Origin: Cupriavidus sp. MP-37
Lineage (GTDB): Bacteria > Pseudomonadota > Gammaproteobacteria > Burkholderiales > Burkholderiaceae
NCBI RefSeq assembly: GCF_020618415.1
Contig: NZ_CP085345.1
Coordinates: 1,116,001 to 1,180,000, forward strand
Length of the DNA stretch: 64,000 bases
Direction: 5' to 3'
Shown piece by piece: positions 8,429 to 15,936 of this stretch (its first letter is position 1; each line of letters opens with the position of its first letter). Made by a program: the position numbers and the translations under genes. The notes under the pieces were generated by a model. That model saw nothing but the letters and a program-made list of their open reading frames with translations. It made no database searches and was not told where the DNA came from.

Positions 8429-9331
8429 ATGCCCGACTTCGGTACCGTCCAGATTCAGCCGGATCCGCGCAACCCGCGCATTGCGCGGCTCTTGCTGAAC
8501 CGGCCCGAGCGTCTCAATGCCATCACCGAAGGCATGCCGCGGGACATCCGCTGCGCCGTGGAATGGGCGAATGAGAACGATGAGATTCATGTGATCATCG
8601 TCGAGGGCGCGGGCAAGGGATTCTGCGGCGGCTATGACCTGGCCGATTCCGCACAGACCTTGCGCGACCAGCCGTGCCAGCAAGAGCAGTACCCATGGGA
8701 TCCCATGCTCGACTATCGCGTGATGAAGGGCTTTACCGAAGACTTCATGAGTCTCTGGCGCAGCCCCAAGCCGACCATTGCCCAGGTACACGGCGCGGCC
8801 GTGGCCGGCGGCAGCGATATTGCGCTGTGCTGCGATCTGCTTGTCATGGCGGACGACGCACGCATCGGCTATATGCCGACGCGCGTCTGGGGATGCCCGA
8901 CCACGGCCATGTGGACCTATCGCCTGGGCTTTGCCCGCGCCAAGCAGATGATGTTCACCGGCAATGTGCTGGACGGGCGCACCGCCTCGGCCTGGGGACT
9001 CGCCAATGCTTCCGTTCCCCTGGCGGAGCTGGACAGCCACACCTTCGAGCTCGCCGAGCGCATTGCCGGCGTGCCGAGCAACCATCTCGCCATGCACAAG
9101 ATGGTCGTCAACCAGGTCATGCTGACGATGGGCCTCGAGCAAAGCCAGACCATGGCAACCCTCTTTGACGGCATCACGCGCCACAACCCCGAAGGTCTCT
9201 GGTTCCGTCGCTACGCCCAGGAAGCCGGGTTCAAGGCGGCGGTCGCATGGCGGGACAGCGGGCAGCCGATTCCGGAAGGCGACGAGGCACGCGCCCTGAT
9301 CCGGCAGATGGAAGCTCGCCGCAAGGCTTGA
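8429..9331 (+). CDS. Enoyl-CoA hydratase/isomerase (crotonase) family protein with unusual active site
   Basis: Crotonase-fold protein of 300 aa. The CoA-binding and oxyanion elements are present ([39 protein letters not shown]). The two catalytic glutamates of hydratases are not: the usual GGGCEL site reads AGGSDIAL, and the second PE site reads YMPTRVWG. It may therefore be a divergent hydratase, hydrolase, isomerase or lyase rather than a classic enoyl-CoA hydratase. Start [12 protein letters not shown] has AAAGGA 8 nt upstream. It diverges from tetR/acyl-CoA synthetase across the three-operator promoter and probably acts on the CoA ester that enzyme makes. Confidence 0.82.
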   Translation: MPDFGTVQIQPDPRNPRIARLLLNRPERLNAITEGMPRDIRCAVEWANENDEIHVIIVEGAGKGFCGGYDLADSAQTLRDQPCQQEQYPWDPMLDYRVMKGFTEDFMSLWRSPKPTIAQVHGAAVAGGSDIALCCDLLVMADDARIGYMPTRVWGCPTTAMWTYRLGFARAKQMMFTGNVLDGRTASAWGLANASVPLAELDSHTFELAERIAGVPSNHLAMHKMVVNQVMLTMGLEQSQTMATLFDGITRHNPEGLWFRRYAQEAGFKAAVAWRDSGQPIPEGDEARALIRQMEARRKA

Positions 9332-9343
9332 GCGAGCCTGTCC

Positions 9344-9459
9344 TCAGCGGTCTGCCGTTGGCATCGCGGCGAACCGGCCGGACAGCAAGGCCAGGATGCG
9401 CGCCGGCACCTTCTCCTGGCCGAGCGTCTCGGCGCAGAACATCGGGCCGCCGCGCCGCC
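9344..9459 (-). pseudogene. C-terminal relic of a FadB/FadJ-type 3-hydroxyacyl-CoA dehydrogenase
   Basis: Reading the minus strand just downstream of the ThDP enzyme, a short open stretch gives RGGPMFCAETLGQEKV followed by about 20 residues and a stop. RGGPMF-x-A-x-T-x-G is the hallmark near the C-terminus of multifunctional enoyl-CoA hydratase/3-hydroxyacyl-CoA dehydrogenases (usual form RWRGGPMFWAD). Only about 38 codons remain and there is no upstream body; the ThDP gene stop codon abuts it. It appears to be what is left after deletion of a beta-oxidation gene. Confidence 0.55.
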
Positions 9460-9461
9460 GC

Positions 9462-11024
9462 TCAGATCACCAGTTCGATCACGAACGGTCCCTTGCGCGC
9501 GTTGGCCATGCGGAACAGGTCCGCAAAGCCTTCCATGTCGGTGGCCTGCGCGCCCTCCACGCCCATGCCGCTGGCCAGCTTGACCCAGTCCAGGTCCGGG
9601 TTGCCGATGTCGAGCATGTCGAGCGCGGTCTTGCCGGGATTGGCGCCGACGCCGGCCAGTTCGCCCAGCAGGATGGCGTACTTGCGGTTGGCGAGCAGCA
9701 CCACGGTCACGTCGAGCTGCTCGCGCGCCATGGTCCACAGCGATTGCAGCGTGTACATGGCCGAGCCGTCGGCCTGCAGCGCCACCACGCGCCGGCCGGG
9801 CGCCGCCACCGCTGCGCCGAGCGCCAGCGGCAGGCCGGCGCCGATAGCGCCGCCGGTCAGCTGCAGCCAGTCGTGCGGGGCCGCGTGCACCGTGCCGGGA
9901 TAGAACGCGCGGCCGAAGCTGACGCTCTCTTCCACCACGATGGCCTGCTCGGGCAGCAGCGCGGTCAGCGTGCGCGCCACCGCCTCGGAGGTCACCGCGC
10001 CGCGCGCGGGTTCCACCGGCACGGGGATGGCGGCGGCGGGCAGCTGCGCCTGGCGCGCGCCGAGTTCATCGGCCAGCCGTGCCAGCGCTTCGGCCAGGTC
10101 TTGTTCCGGGCGGGCCAGCACATGCACCGCGGCATCCTCCGGATACGGGCGCGGCGACTTGCCCGGATACGCAAAGAACGTCACCGGCGCCGGCGCACCC
10201 ACCAGGATCACGTTGCGGATGCCGGCCAGCTTGTCGCGCGCGGCATCGCCGGAATATGGCACGCGGTCCACCGCGAGGCGGCCGCGCCCGCGCGCCACGC
10301 GCGCGTTGGACATGGGCGAGATCAGCCGCGCGCCGGTGGCGGCGGCGATGCGGTGCGCGTCGGCCAGCGGCGCCTCGCGCAGCGCGCTGCCGGCCAGCAC
10401 GATCAGCGTGGGCTGGCCCGAGCGCAGCACGCGCGCGGCCTGCCGCACCGCGTCCGGCGAGACCCTGGGCACCGGCAGCGCCGGCAGCGGCGCCGCCACC
10501 ACGCCGCCCGCATCCCAGCACACGTCGGACGGCAGGATCAGGCTGGCGACGCCGCCCGGCGCGGCACAGGCGGCCTGCACCGCGGCCGAGGCATCGGCCC
10601 CGACCGAAGCCGCGCGCGTGGCGGTGCGCGTCCACACCGACACCGGCCGGGCCCAGCCTTCGGTGTCGGCGGTGAGCGGCGCGTCCAGCGGCCGGTGGTA
10701 GGTGGCCTGGTCGCCGATGAGGTTGACCACCGGCGTCTGCGCGCGGCGCGCGTTGTGCAGGTTGGCCAGGCCGTTGGCCAGCCCCGGCCCGCAATGCAGC
10801 AGCGTGGCGGCGGGCTTGCCGGCCATGCGCGCGTAGCCGTCGGCGGCGCCAGTGACCACGCCCTCGAACAGGCCCAGCACGCAGCGCATGCCGGGAATGC
10901 GGTCCAGCGCCGCGACGAAATGCATCTCGCTGGTGCCGGGGTTGGCAAAGCAGGTATCCACGCCATTGGCCAGCAGGGTCTTGACCAGGCTCTCGGCGCC
11001 GTTCATCGGTTGTGCGTTGTCCAT
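9462..11024 (-). CDS. Thiamine-diphosphate-dependent enzyme, acetolactate synthase/benzoylformate decarboxylase-like
   Basis: 520-aa ThDP enzyme with the three POX/ALS domains. The N-terminal Pyr domain carries the cofactor-activating Glu in GLFEGVVTGAADGYAR (about residue 54) and HCGPGLANGLANLHNA. The C-terminal PP domain has QADGSAMYTLQSLWT, where the usual GDG(S) Mg-ThDP motif reads ADGS, and LLANRKYAIL with the metal-ligand Asn. Such proteins are often annotated as acetolactate synthase large subunit but lack the FAD/regulatory-partner context of IlvB, and many are 2-keto-acid decarboxylases or lyases. No ilvH neighbour is present. The substrate cannot be assigned. Confidence 0.82.
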   Translation of the reverse strand: MDNAQPMNGAESLVKTLLANGVDTCFANPGTSEMHFVAALDRIPGMRCVLGLFEGVVTGAADGYARMAGKPAATLLHCGPGLANGLANLHNARRAQTPVVNLIGDQATYHRPLDAPLTADTEGWARPVSVWTRTATRAASVGADASAAVQAACAAPGGVASLILPSDVCWDAGGVVAAPLPALPVPRVSPDAVRQAARVLRSGQPTLIVLAGSALREAPLADAHRIAAATGARLISPMSNARVARGRGRLAVDRVPYSGDAARDKLAGIRNVILVGAPAPVTFFAYPGKSPRPYPEDAAVHVLARPEQDLAEALARLADELGARQAQLPAAAIPVPVEPARGAVTSEAVARTLTALLPEQAIVVEESVSFGRAFYPGTVHAAPHDWLQLTGGAIGAGLPLALGAAVAAPGRRVVALQADGSAMYTLQSLWTMAREQLDVTVVLLANRKYAILLGELAGVGANPGKTALDMLDIGNPDLDWVKLASGMGVEGAQATDMEGFADLFRMANARKGPFVIELVI

Positions 11025-11064
11025 CGGGTTCCGTTGGTTGGGGTTGGCATTGCTTGCCGGTCAG

Positions 11065-11241
11065 TCATGCCGGCTGCGGGCGGGCGGCCAGCAGGTCGAA
11101 ATCGAGGCAGACGAACTCGGTGGGGAATTCAATGCGGGCGAAATAGACGATGCGCCCGGCGCTCGCCGCGGTGGGCGACAGCACGCAGGCAAAGTGGTGC
11201 AGCTCGGCCACCGGCGCGCCGCTGGAGATGGGATCCGGCAT
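11065..11241 (-). CDS. Small hypothetical protein or gene remnant
   Basis: A 58-codon frame beginning MPDPISSGAPVAELHHFACV and ending FDLLAARPQPA, 40 bp upstream of and co-oriented with the ThDP enzyme gene. The segment GRIVYFARIEFPTEFVCLDF reads like a folded domain. There is no clear Shine-Dalgarno, so it may be a translated leader gene or the end of a decayed larger gene. Not recognised. Confidence 0.35.
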   Translation of the reverse strand: MPDPISSGAPVAELHHFACVLSPTAASAGRIVYFARIEFPTEFVCLDFDLLAARPQPA

Positions 11242-11427
11242 GCGAGGGTTGCCCGGCGGGCAGATTCAGGCACACGGGGGCGGGGTGCGGGACAGTATAA
11301 AAAGTCTATATAGGTAGGCCACTAGGGTTTACCTTGGGGAGAGGCTGTTGTACGAGGGGTGTGCGTGGATTTCATCGGTGCTGGTGCGATGCTGTTGGCT
11401 TTTGAGCGGCCTGGTTCCGCCCTGCTG

Positions 11428-11468
11428 GGCGAGTCACTTTTTGGCGCTCGGCCAAAAAGTGACTCGCC
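11428..11468. repeat. Perfect 18-bp inverted repeat (intergenic hairpin element)
   Basis: GGCGAGTCACTTTTTGGC at 11428-11445 and its exact complement at 11451-11468 are separated by the 5-nt loop gctcg. The arm contains a T5 run, so it could act as a terminator on either strand. Together with the flanking 11480-11509 segment it looks like a member of an interspersed hairpin family of the kind common in Cupriavidus/Ralstonia spacers. Confidence 0.75.
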
Positions 11469-11518
11469 GGCTACGCCGGCGAAACAGCCGCGTTCGCCAA
11501 GCACGACCAGCACAACTC

Positions 11519-11543
11519 CAAAAAAAAAGCGCCCGGAGGCGCT
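11519..11543 (-). terminator. Rho-independent terminator of csbD
   Basis: On the minus strand the stem AGCGCC-loop-GGCGCT (11528-11543 in + coordinates) is followed by about ten T residues (the A run at 11519-11528). It lies 24 bp past the csbD stop codon. Confidence 0.85.
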
Positions 11544-11566
11544 CTGCAAAACCGTTGTACGGCGTC

Positions 11567-11770
11567 TTACCACCGCACATCCCGCTCCCATTCCTTCATC
11601 TCTTCCTCGGCGCGCTCCTTGGTGTACCCATAGCGCTCCTGGATGCGGCCGGCGAGCTGGTCGCGCTTGCCGTTGATCTGCGTGATGTCGTCGTCGGTCA
11701 GCTTGCCCCACTTCTCCTTGACCTTGCCCTTGGCTTGCTCCCACTTGCCTTCGATCTGATCCCAGTTCAT
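11567..11770 (-). CDS. CsbD-family stress-response protein
   Basis: 67-aa hydrophilic protein MNWDQIEGKWEQAKGKVKEK..., with the CsbD family pattern of two charged amphipathic helices (GKWEQAKGKVKEKWGKLTDD, then RDQLAGRIQERYGYTKE). AAGGAG lies 6 nt before the ATG. CsbD proteins are abundant general-stress proteins whose molecular role is poorly known. It is 104 bp downstream of the Cys-repeat secreted protein gene on the same strand and is closed by its own terminator. Confidence 0.9.
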   Translation of the reverse strand: MNWDQIEGKWEQAKGKVKEKWGKLTDDDITQINGKRDQLAGRIQERYGYTKERAEEEMKEWERDVRW

Positions 11771-11874
11771 CGCTTGCTCCTTGCTGTCATGGCAAGGGGG
11801 CGCTGGCGGCGTCCCCTTGCGAGTGGTGCGGTGGACGGCCCGCCCCTTGCCGGGCCGGCCGTATCGAAGCGTCT

Positions 11875-12489
11875 TTACTTGCCGTACTTGGCCTTCACGT
11901 CGGCCTGGCACTTGTCCTTGGCATCGCCGGACATCGCGTCGCAGCGTTCCTTGTCAGCCTTGTAGGCAGCGTCGGTGGTGTCCTTCTTCGCATCGGCGCG
12001 GGCTTCGGCCACGTCGCTGCGCGAACCGGTCGCGGCGGCCTTATCGACCTTGGCGGCGGTCAGGGCTTTTTCATGCGCGGCCTTGGCGTCCTTCTTGCAG
12101 ACGTCCTTGTCGTTGCCCTTCTTGTCGTCGCACATTTCCTTGGCGACGTCATAGTCGCGGTCGGCCTTGGTCTTCTCGGCCTTGGCCATCGACTTCTGCG
12201 TGCCGTCGCGGCGGGCTTCGGCCTGGGCCTTGGCTACGTCGCGGTCGCGCTTGGCCTCGGCCTTGCAGACGTCCTTGGCGTTGTCCTTCATGCCATCGCA
12301 CTTGGCAGAGGCAGCCTTGTAGTCCGCGTCGGCCTGCTTCACTGCGGCGTCATAGTCTGCCCTTGCGCCGGTTGCAGCCGTTCCGGCCGTCGTTGCCGGT
12401 GCCGGTGCCGTCGTCTGCGCCAGGGCCATGCCTGCCGGGGCGGCAACCATCATCGAACACACTGCTGCGGTCAGCCATTTCTTCATCAT
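11875..12489 (-). CDS. Secreted Ala/Lys/Asp-rich protein with three C-x10-C repeats
   Basis: 204-aa protein of unknown function. A signal peptide spans residues 1 to about 25 (MMKKWLTAAVCSMM...ALAQ). The mature chain is built from charged helical segments containing three repeats: CDGMKDNAKDVC, CDDKKGNDKDVC and CDAMSGDAKDKC. Each has exactly ten residues between cysteines and is followed by a K/A-rich helix, and each is preceded by a Tyr-Asp/Lys-x-Ala-containing segment. In the oxidising periplasm each pair probably forms a helix-hairpin disulfide. AAGGAG is 6 nt before the first ATG. It is upstream of csbD on the same strand, which suggests an envelope-stress role. No domain family recognised. 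Confidence 0.75.
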   Translation of the reverse strand: MMKKWLTAAVCSMMVAAPAGMALAQTTAPAPATTAGTAATGARADYDAAVKQADADYKAASAKCDGMKDNAKDVCKAEAKRDRDVAKAQAEARRDGTQKSMAKAEKTKADRDYDVAKEMCDDKKGNDKDVCKKDAKAAHEKALTAAKVDKAAATGSRSDVAEARADAKKDTTDAAYKADKERCDAMSGDAKDKCQADVKAKYGK

Positions 12490-12707
12490 GTCGAGCTCCT
12501 TTCCGAGTGATTGCGTAAGGGTACGCATGAGAGGCCGGCGGCTATGCTGCTGGCCACGCCGTATGTACAGAGTAGGCCCGGGGGGATGGGGTCAGCAGGC
12601 GTTGGGCTCCGAAAGGTACGTCAGACTATTCCGACATAGCGAATCGCGCACGGCACATGCATGGCTGCACCGGGTTGCGCAGTGCTTGTGGATTGCGCCG
12701 CGCCATG

Positions 12708-12733
12708 AAAAACGCCGCCCGGCAGCGGGCGGC
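12708..12733 (-). terminator. Terminator of the RND efflux operon
   Basis: Minus-strand stem GCCGCCCG-ctgc-CGGGCGGC (12714-12733) is followed by T5 (A run at 12708-12712). It is about 70 bp past the stop of the RND pump gene, the last gene of the operon. Confidence 0.85.
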
Positions 12734-12801
12734 GCCATGCATCGCCATGTCTGCGATGCCAGACAGGCCGCGCGGTGGCAGGCCATCGCGCGACGCTATC
12801 C

Positions 12802-15800
12802 TCAGCCTGAAATCGACGGCGTGATCCGGCTTTCGTCGGGCGCCGCGGCATCCTCGTCCGGCCAGTTGCGCCCCACCATCCATTCATAGAGCGTCGGCAG
12901 CACGATCAGCGTCAGCACGGTCGCGGTGATCAGCCCGCCGATGATGACGATGGCCAGCGGCCGCTGCGTCTCGGAGCCGATGGCGCGCGAGACCGCCATC
13001 GGGAACAGCCCCAGCATCGCCAGCAGCGCCGTCATCAGCACCGTGCGCAGCCGGTCCATCGAGCCGGTCAGCACGGCCTGGCGCACCGGCATGCCCTCTT
13101 CGCGCAGCTGGTTGAAGTAGGTCACCATCACCACGCCGTTGAGCACCGCCTGGCCGAACAGCGCGATAAAGCCGATCGCCGCCGACACCGACAGCGGGAT
13201 GCCGGTCAGCAGCAGCGCGAACACGCCGCCGATCAATGCGAACGGGATGTTGGAGATGATCAGCGTGGCGCTCTTGAACGACTTGAACGCATTGAACAGC
13301 AGCAGGAAGATCACCAGCACCGACAGCGGCACCACGATCGACAGCCGCGCCATGGCGCGCTCCTGGTTCTCGAACTCGCCCGACCAGCTGATCTTGACGT
13401 CGTCGGCCTTCACGTTTTTCGCCACCAGCTTCTGCATGTCCTTGACCACGCTGCCCATGTCGCGGTCATGGATGAAGATGCCGATCGAGGTGGTGCGCTG
13501 GCCGTTCTCGCGGCTGATGTTCATTGCGCCGGAGGCGGCGCGGAAGGTCACCAGTTGCGACAGCGGCACCTGCGCGCCGTCGGCGGTCTGCATGAAGATA
13601 TTGGGCAGGTTGGGCAGCGCGCGTTCCGACGGCTTCAGCCGCACCGCCACGCTGAAGTGTTTCTCGCCCTCCCACAACTCGGTCGCGGCCTTGCCCGCCA
13701 GCGCGGTTTCCATCAGCTCCTGCACGTCGGCCACGTTGATGCCGTAGCGCGCGGCCTGGGCGCGGTCGAATTCCAGCACGTACTGCGGCAGTTCGCCGTC
13801 GCGGTCGATAAAGGCGCGCATCACGCCCTTGACCGACTGCACGTTGGCCAGGATCTGGTCGGCGACCTTCTTGTTTTGCTCCAGGCTGTCGCTCTGCACC
13901 TTGATCACGATCTGGCCCTTGATCTGCGAGATGCTTTCGAGGATGTTGTCGCGCACCGGCTGCGAGAAATTGGGCTCGATGCCGGGCAGCCGGCGCAGGT
14001 TGCGGTCGATCTCGCCGATGATGGCGCGCTTGTCGAGGCCGCCGCGCCACTGCTTCTCGGGCTTGAGGTCGACCAGGATCTCGACGGTGTTGATCAGCTT
14101 GGGGTCGGTGCCGTCGTCGGGGCGGCCCACCTTGGAGATGGTGGTGTTGACCTCGGGCGTCCGGCGGATCACGCTGCGCAGCAGCCGCGCCTGGTCGCGC
14201 GCCTCGTCGATCGACACCGACGCCGGCAGGTCGAAGCTGACCCACATCGAACCTTCGTCGAGTTCCGGCAGGAACTCGCTGCCGAGGAACTTGCCGGCGC
14301 CCACCGTCACCACCAGCAGGCCCAGCGCCGCGCCCACCACCAGCTTCTTGTGGTCGAGCGCCCAGGCCAGCATCGGCGCGTAGAGCCGCTTGCAGTGGCG
14401 CACCAGGAAGTTGTCGTCGTGCGCGATGTTCTTCTTGAGCAGCAGGTGGCACAGCAGCGGCACCAGCGTCAGCGACAGGATCAGCGAGCCGATCAGCGCG
14501 CCCGTCACGGTGTACGCCATCGGCGCGAAGATCTTGCCCTCGTGCCGTTGCAGCGTAAAGATCGGGATGTGCGCCGCGATGATGATGACCATCGAGAACA
14601 CGGTCGGGCGGCCCACCTCGGTGGTGGCCTGCAGGATCGCATGCAGGCGCGCCCGGCTGTCCTGGATCTGCTGCGCCTTCAGCTCGCCCAGCCGCTTGAA
14701 GATGTTCTCGACCACGATCACCGCGCCGTCGACGATGATGCCGAAGTCCATCGCCCCCAGCGACAGCAGGTTGGCCGGAATCCCAACCCAGGTCAGGCCG
14801 ATGAAGGTGGACAGCAGCGCCAGCGGGATGATCAGCGCGACGATCGCGGCGGCGCGCACGTTGGCCAGGAACAGGTACAGCACCGCCATCACCAGCAGCG
14901 CGCCCTCGACCAGGTTGCCGAACACCGTGTGCAGGGTCTTGTCGATCAGCGTGGAGCGGTCGTAGTACGGCACGATCTTCACGCCCTTGGGCAGGATCTG
15001 GTCGTCCAGCAGCGCGATCTTCTGCTTCAGCGCTTCCAGCACCAGCGACGGGTTTTCGCCCTTGCGCATCACCACGATGCCCGAGACGATGTCGTCTTCA
15101 TCGTCCTGGCCCATCAGGCCTTGCGGCGGCGCGCTGCCGACGCGCACGTCGGCGATGTCCTTGACCAGGATCGGGGTGCCGTTGTTCTCGGCCACCACCA
15201 CGTTGGCGATATCGGCCGAGGTGCGGAAGCTGCCGAGCGAGCGCAGCAGGAACTGCTGGCGCCCGTGCGCCACCGCGCCGCCGCCGGCATTCGAGTTGGC
15301 GCGCTGCAGCGCGGTGAACAGCTGCGACAGCGAGATCCTGGCGTCGCGCATGCGCGCCAGGTTGGGGTTGACCTCATACTGCTTGATGGTGCCGCCGATG
15401 GTGACCAGGTCGGCCACGCCCGGCACCTGGCGCAGGTTCTTCTCGACCACCCAGTCCTGCAGCGTGCGCAGCTCCTGCGGCGTATAGCCCTTGCCGGTCA
15501 GCCGGAAGCGGTAGATCTCGCCGATCGCGGTGGACAGCGGCGCCAGGTCCGGATGCACGCCGTCGGGCAGGTCGACGCTGCGCAGCCGCTCGAGGATCTG
15601 CTGGCGCGCGGCGACGTCGGTGGCGCGGTCGTTGAAGGTCACCATCATGAACGACAGCCCGAACTGCGTGTGCGAGAACACTCGCACCGCGTTGGGCGTG
15701 CCCGCCAGCGCGGTCTCGATCGGGATCGTGACCTGGCGCTCCACTTCTTCGGCGGCGCGGCCCGGGTACAGCGTGATGACGTTGACCTGGATGTCGGACA

Positions 15801-15924
15801 CATCCGGAAAGGCTTCGATCGGCAGGTTCTTGAACGCGGCGATGCCGCCGCCGACGAAGAGGATCAGGCCCAGCCAGACAAAGAGCTTCTGGTGCAGGGC
15901 AAAGCTGACGATGCGCGAAATCAT
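12802..15924 (-). CDS. czcA: Heavy-metal efflux RND transporter, CzcA-type inner-membrane pump
   Basis: 1040-aa proton-driven RND pump of the HME family, central part of a CBA trans-envelope efflux system. The TM4 signature DFGIIVDGAVIVVEN (residues 393-407) has Asp393, Asp399 and Glu406 at the same 6- and 7-residue spacing as D402, D408 and E415 of CzcA. This places it with divalent-cation (Zn/Co/Cd/Ni-like) pumps and not with the CusA type, which lacks this DFG motif. Twelve TM segments and two large periplasmic loops are recognisable. It is the last gene of the outer-membrane factor / membrane fusion / pump operon. The metal specificity is not readable, so the symbol is family-level only. 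Confidence 0.88.
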   Translation of the reverse strand: MISRIVSFALHQKLFVWLGLILFVGGGIAAFKNLPIEAFPDVSDIQVNVITLYPGRAAEEVERQVTIPIETALAGTPNAVRVFSHTQFGLSFMMVTFNDRATDVAARQQILERLRSVDLPDGVHPDLAPLSTAIGEIYRFRLTGKGYTPQELRTLQDWVVEKNLRQVPGVADLVTIGGTIKQYEVNPNLARMRDARISLSQLFTALQRANSNAGGGAVAHGRQQFLLRSLGSFRTSADIANVVVAENNGTPILVKDIADVRVGSAPPQGLMGQDDEDDIVSGIVVMRKGENPSLVLEALKQKIALLDDQILPKGVKIVPYYDRSTLIDKTLHTVFGNLVEGALLVMAVLYLFLANVRAAAIVALIIPLALLSTFIGLTWVGIPANLLSLGAMDFGIIVDGAVIVVENIFKRLGELKAQQIQDSRARLHAILQATTEVGRPTVFSMVIIIAAHIPIFTLQRHEGKIFAPMAYTVTGALIGSLILSLTLVPLLCHLLLKKNIAHDDNFLVRHCKRLYAPMLAWALDHKKLVVGAALGLLVVTVGAGKFLGSEFLPELDEGSMWVSFDLPASVSIDEARDQARLLRSVIRRTPEVNTTISKVGRPDDGTDPKLINTVEILVDLKPEKQWRGGLDKRAIIGEIDRNLRRLPGIEPNFSQPVRDNILESISQIKGQIVIKVQSDSLEQNKKVADQILANVQSVKGVMRAFIDRDGELPQYVLEFDRAQAARYGINVADVQELMETALAGKAATELWEGEKHFSVAVRLKPSERALPNLPNIFMQTADGAQVPLSQLVTFRAASGAMNISRENGQRTTSIGIFIHDRDMGSVVKDMQKLVAKNVKADDVKISWSGEFENQERAMARLSIVVPLSVLVIFLLLFNAFKSFKSATLIISNIPFALIGGVFALLLTGIPLSVSAAIGFIALFGQAVLNGVVMVTYFNQLREEGMPVRQAVLTGSMDRLRTVLMTALLAMLGLFPMAVSRAIGSETQRPLAIVIIGGLITATVLTLIVLPTLYEWMVGRNWPDEDAAAPDESRITPSISG

Positions 15925-15936
15925 GGGCAGCCGTCC

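Larger units (their letters stand above)
11242..11566. other. Gene-free spacer with dispersed-repeat material
   Basis: 325 bp between the small frame at 11065-11241 and csbD. It holds an AT-rich stretch near 11294-11310 (possible promoter), an 18-bp perfect hairpin (11428-11468), a 30-bp stretch (11480-11509) that recurs inverted at 54403-54432, and the csbD terminator. No convincing gene is seen in it. Confidence 0.6.

Noticed and set aside
12802..15924. Copper/silver (CusA) specificity for the RND pump
   Set aside because: The TM4 motif DFGIIVDGAVIVVEN has the Asp/Asp/Glu pattern of divalent-cation HME pumps, which CusA-type pumps lack.
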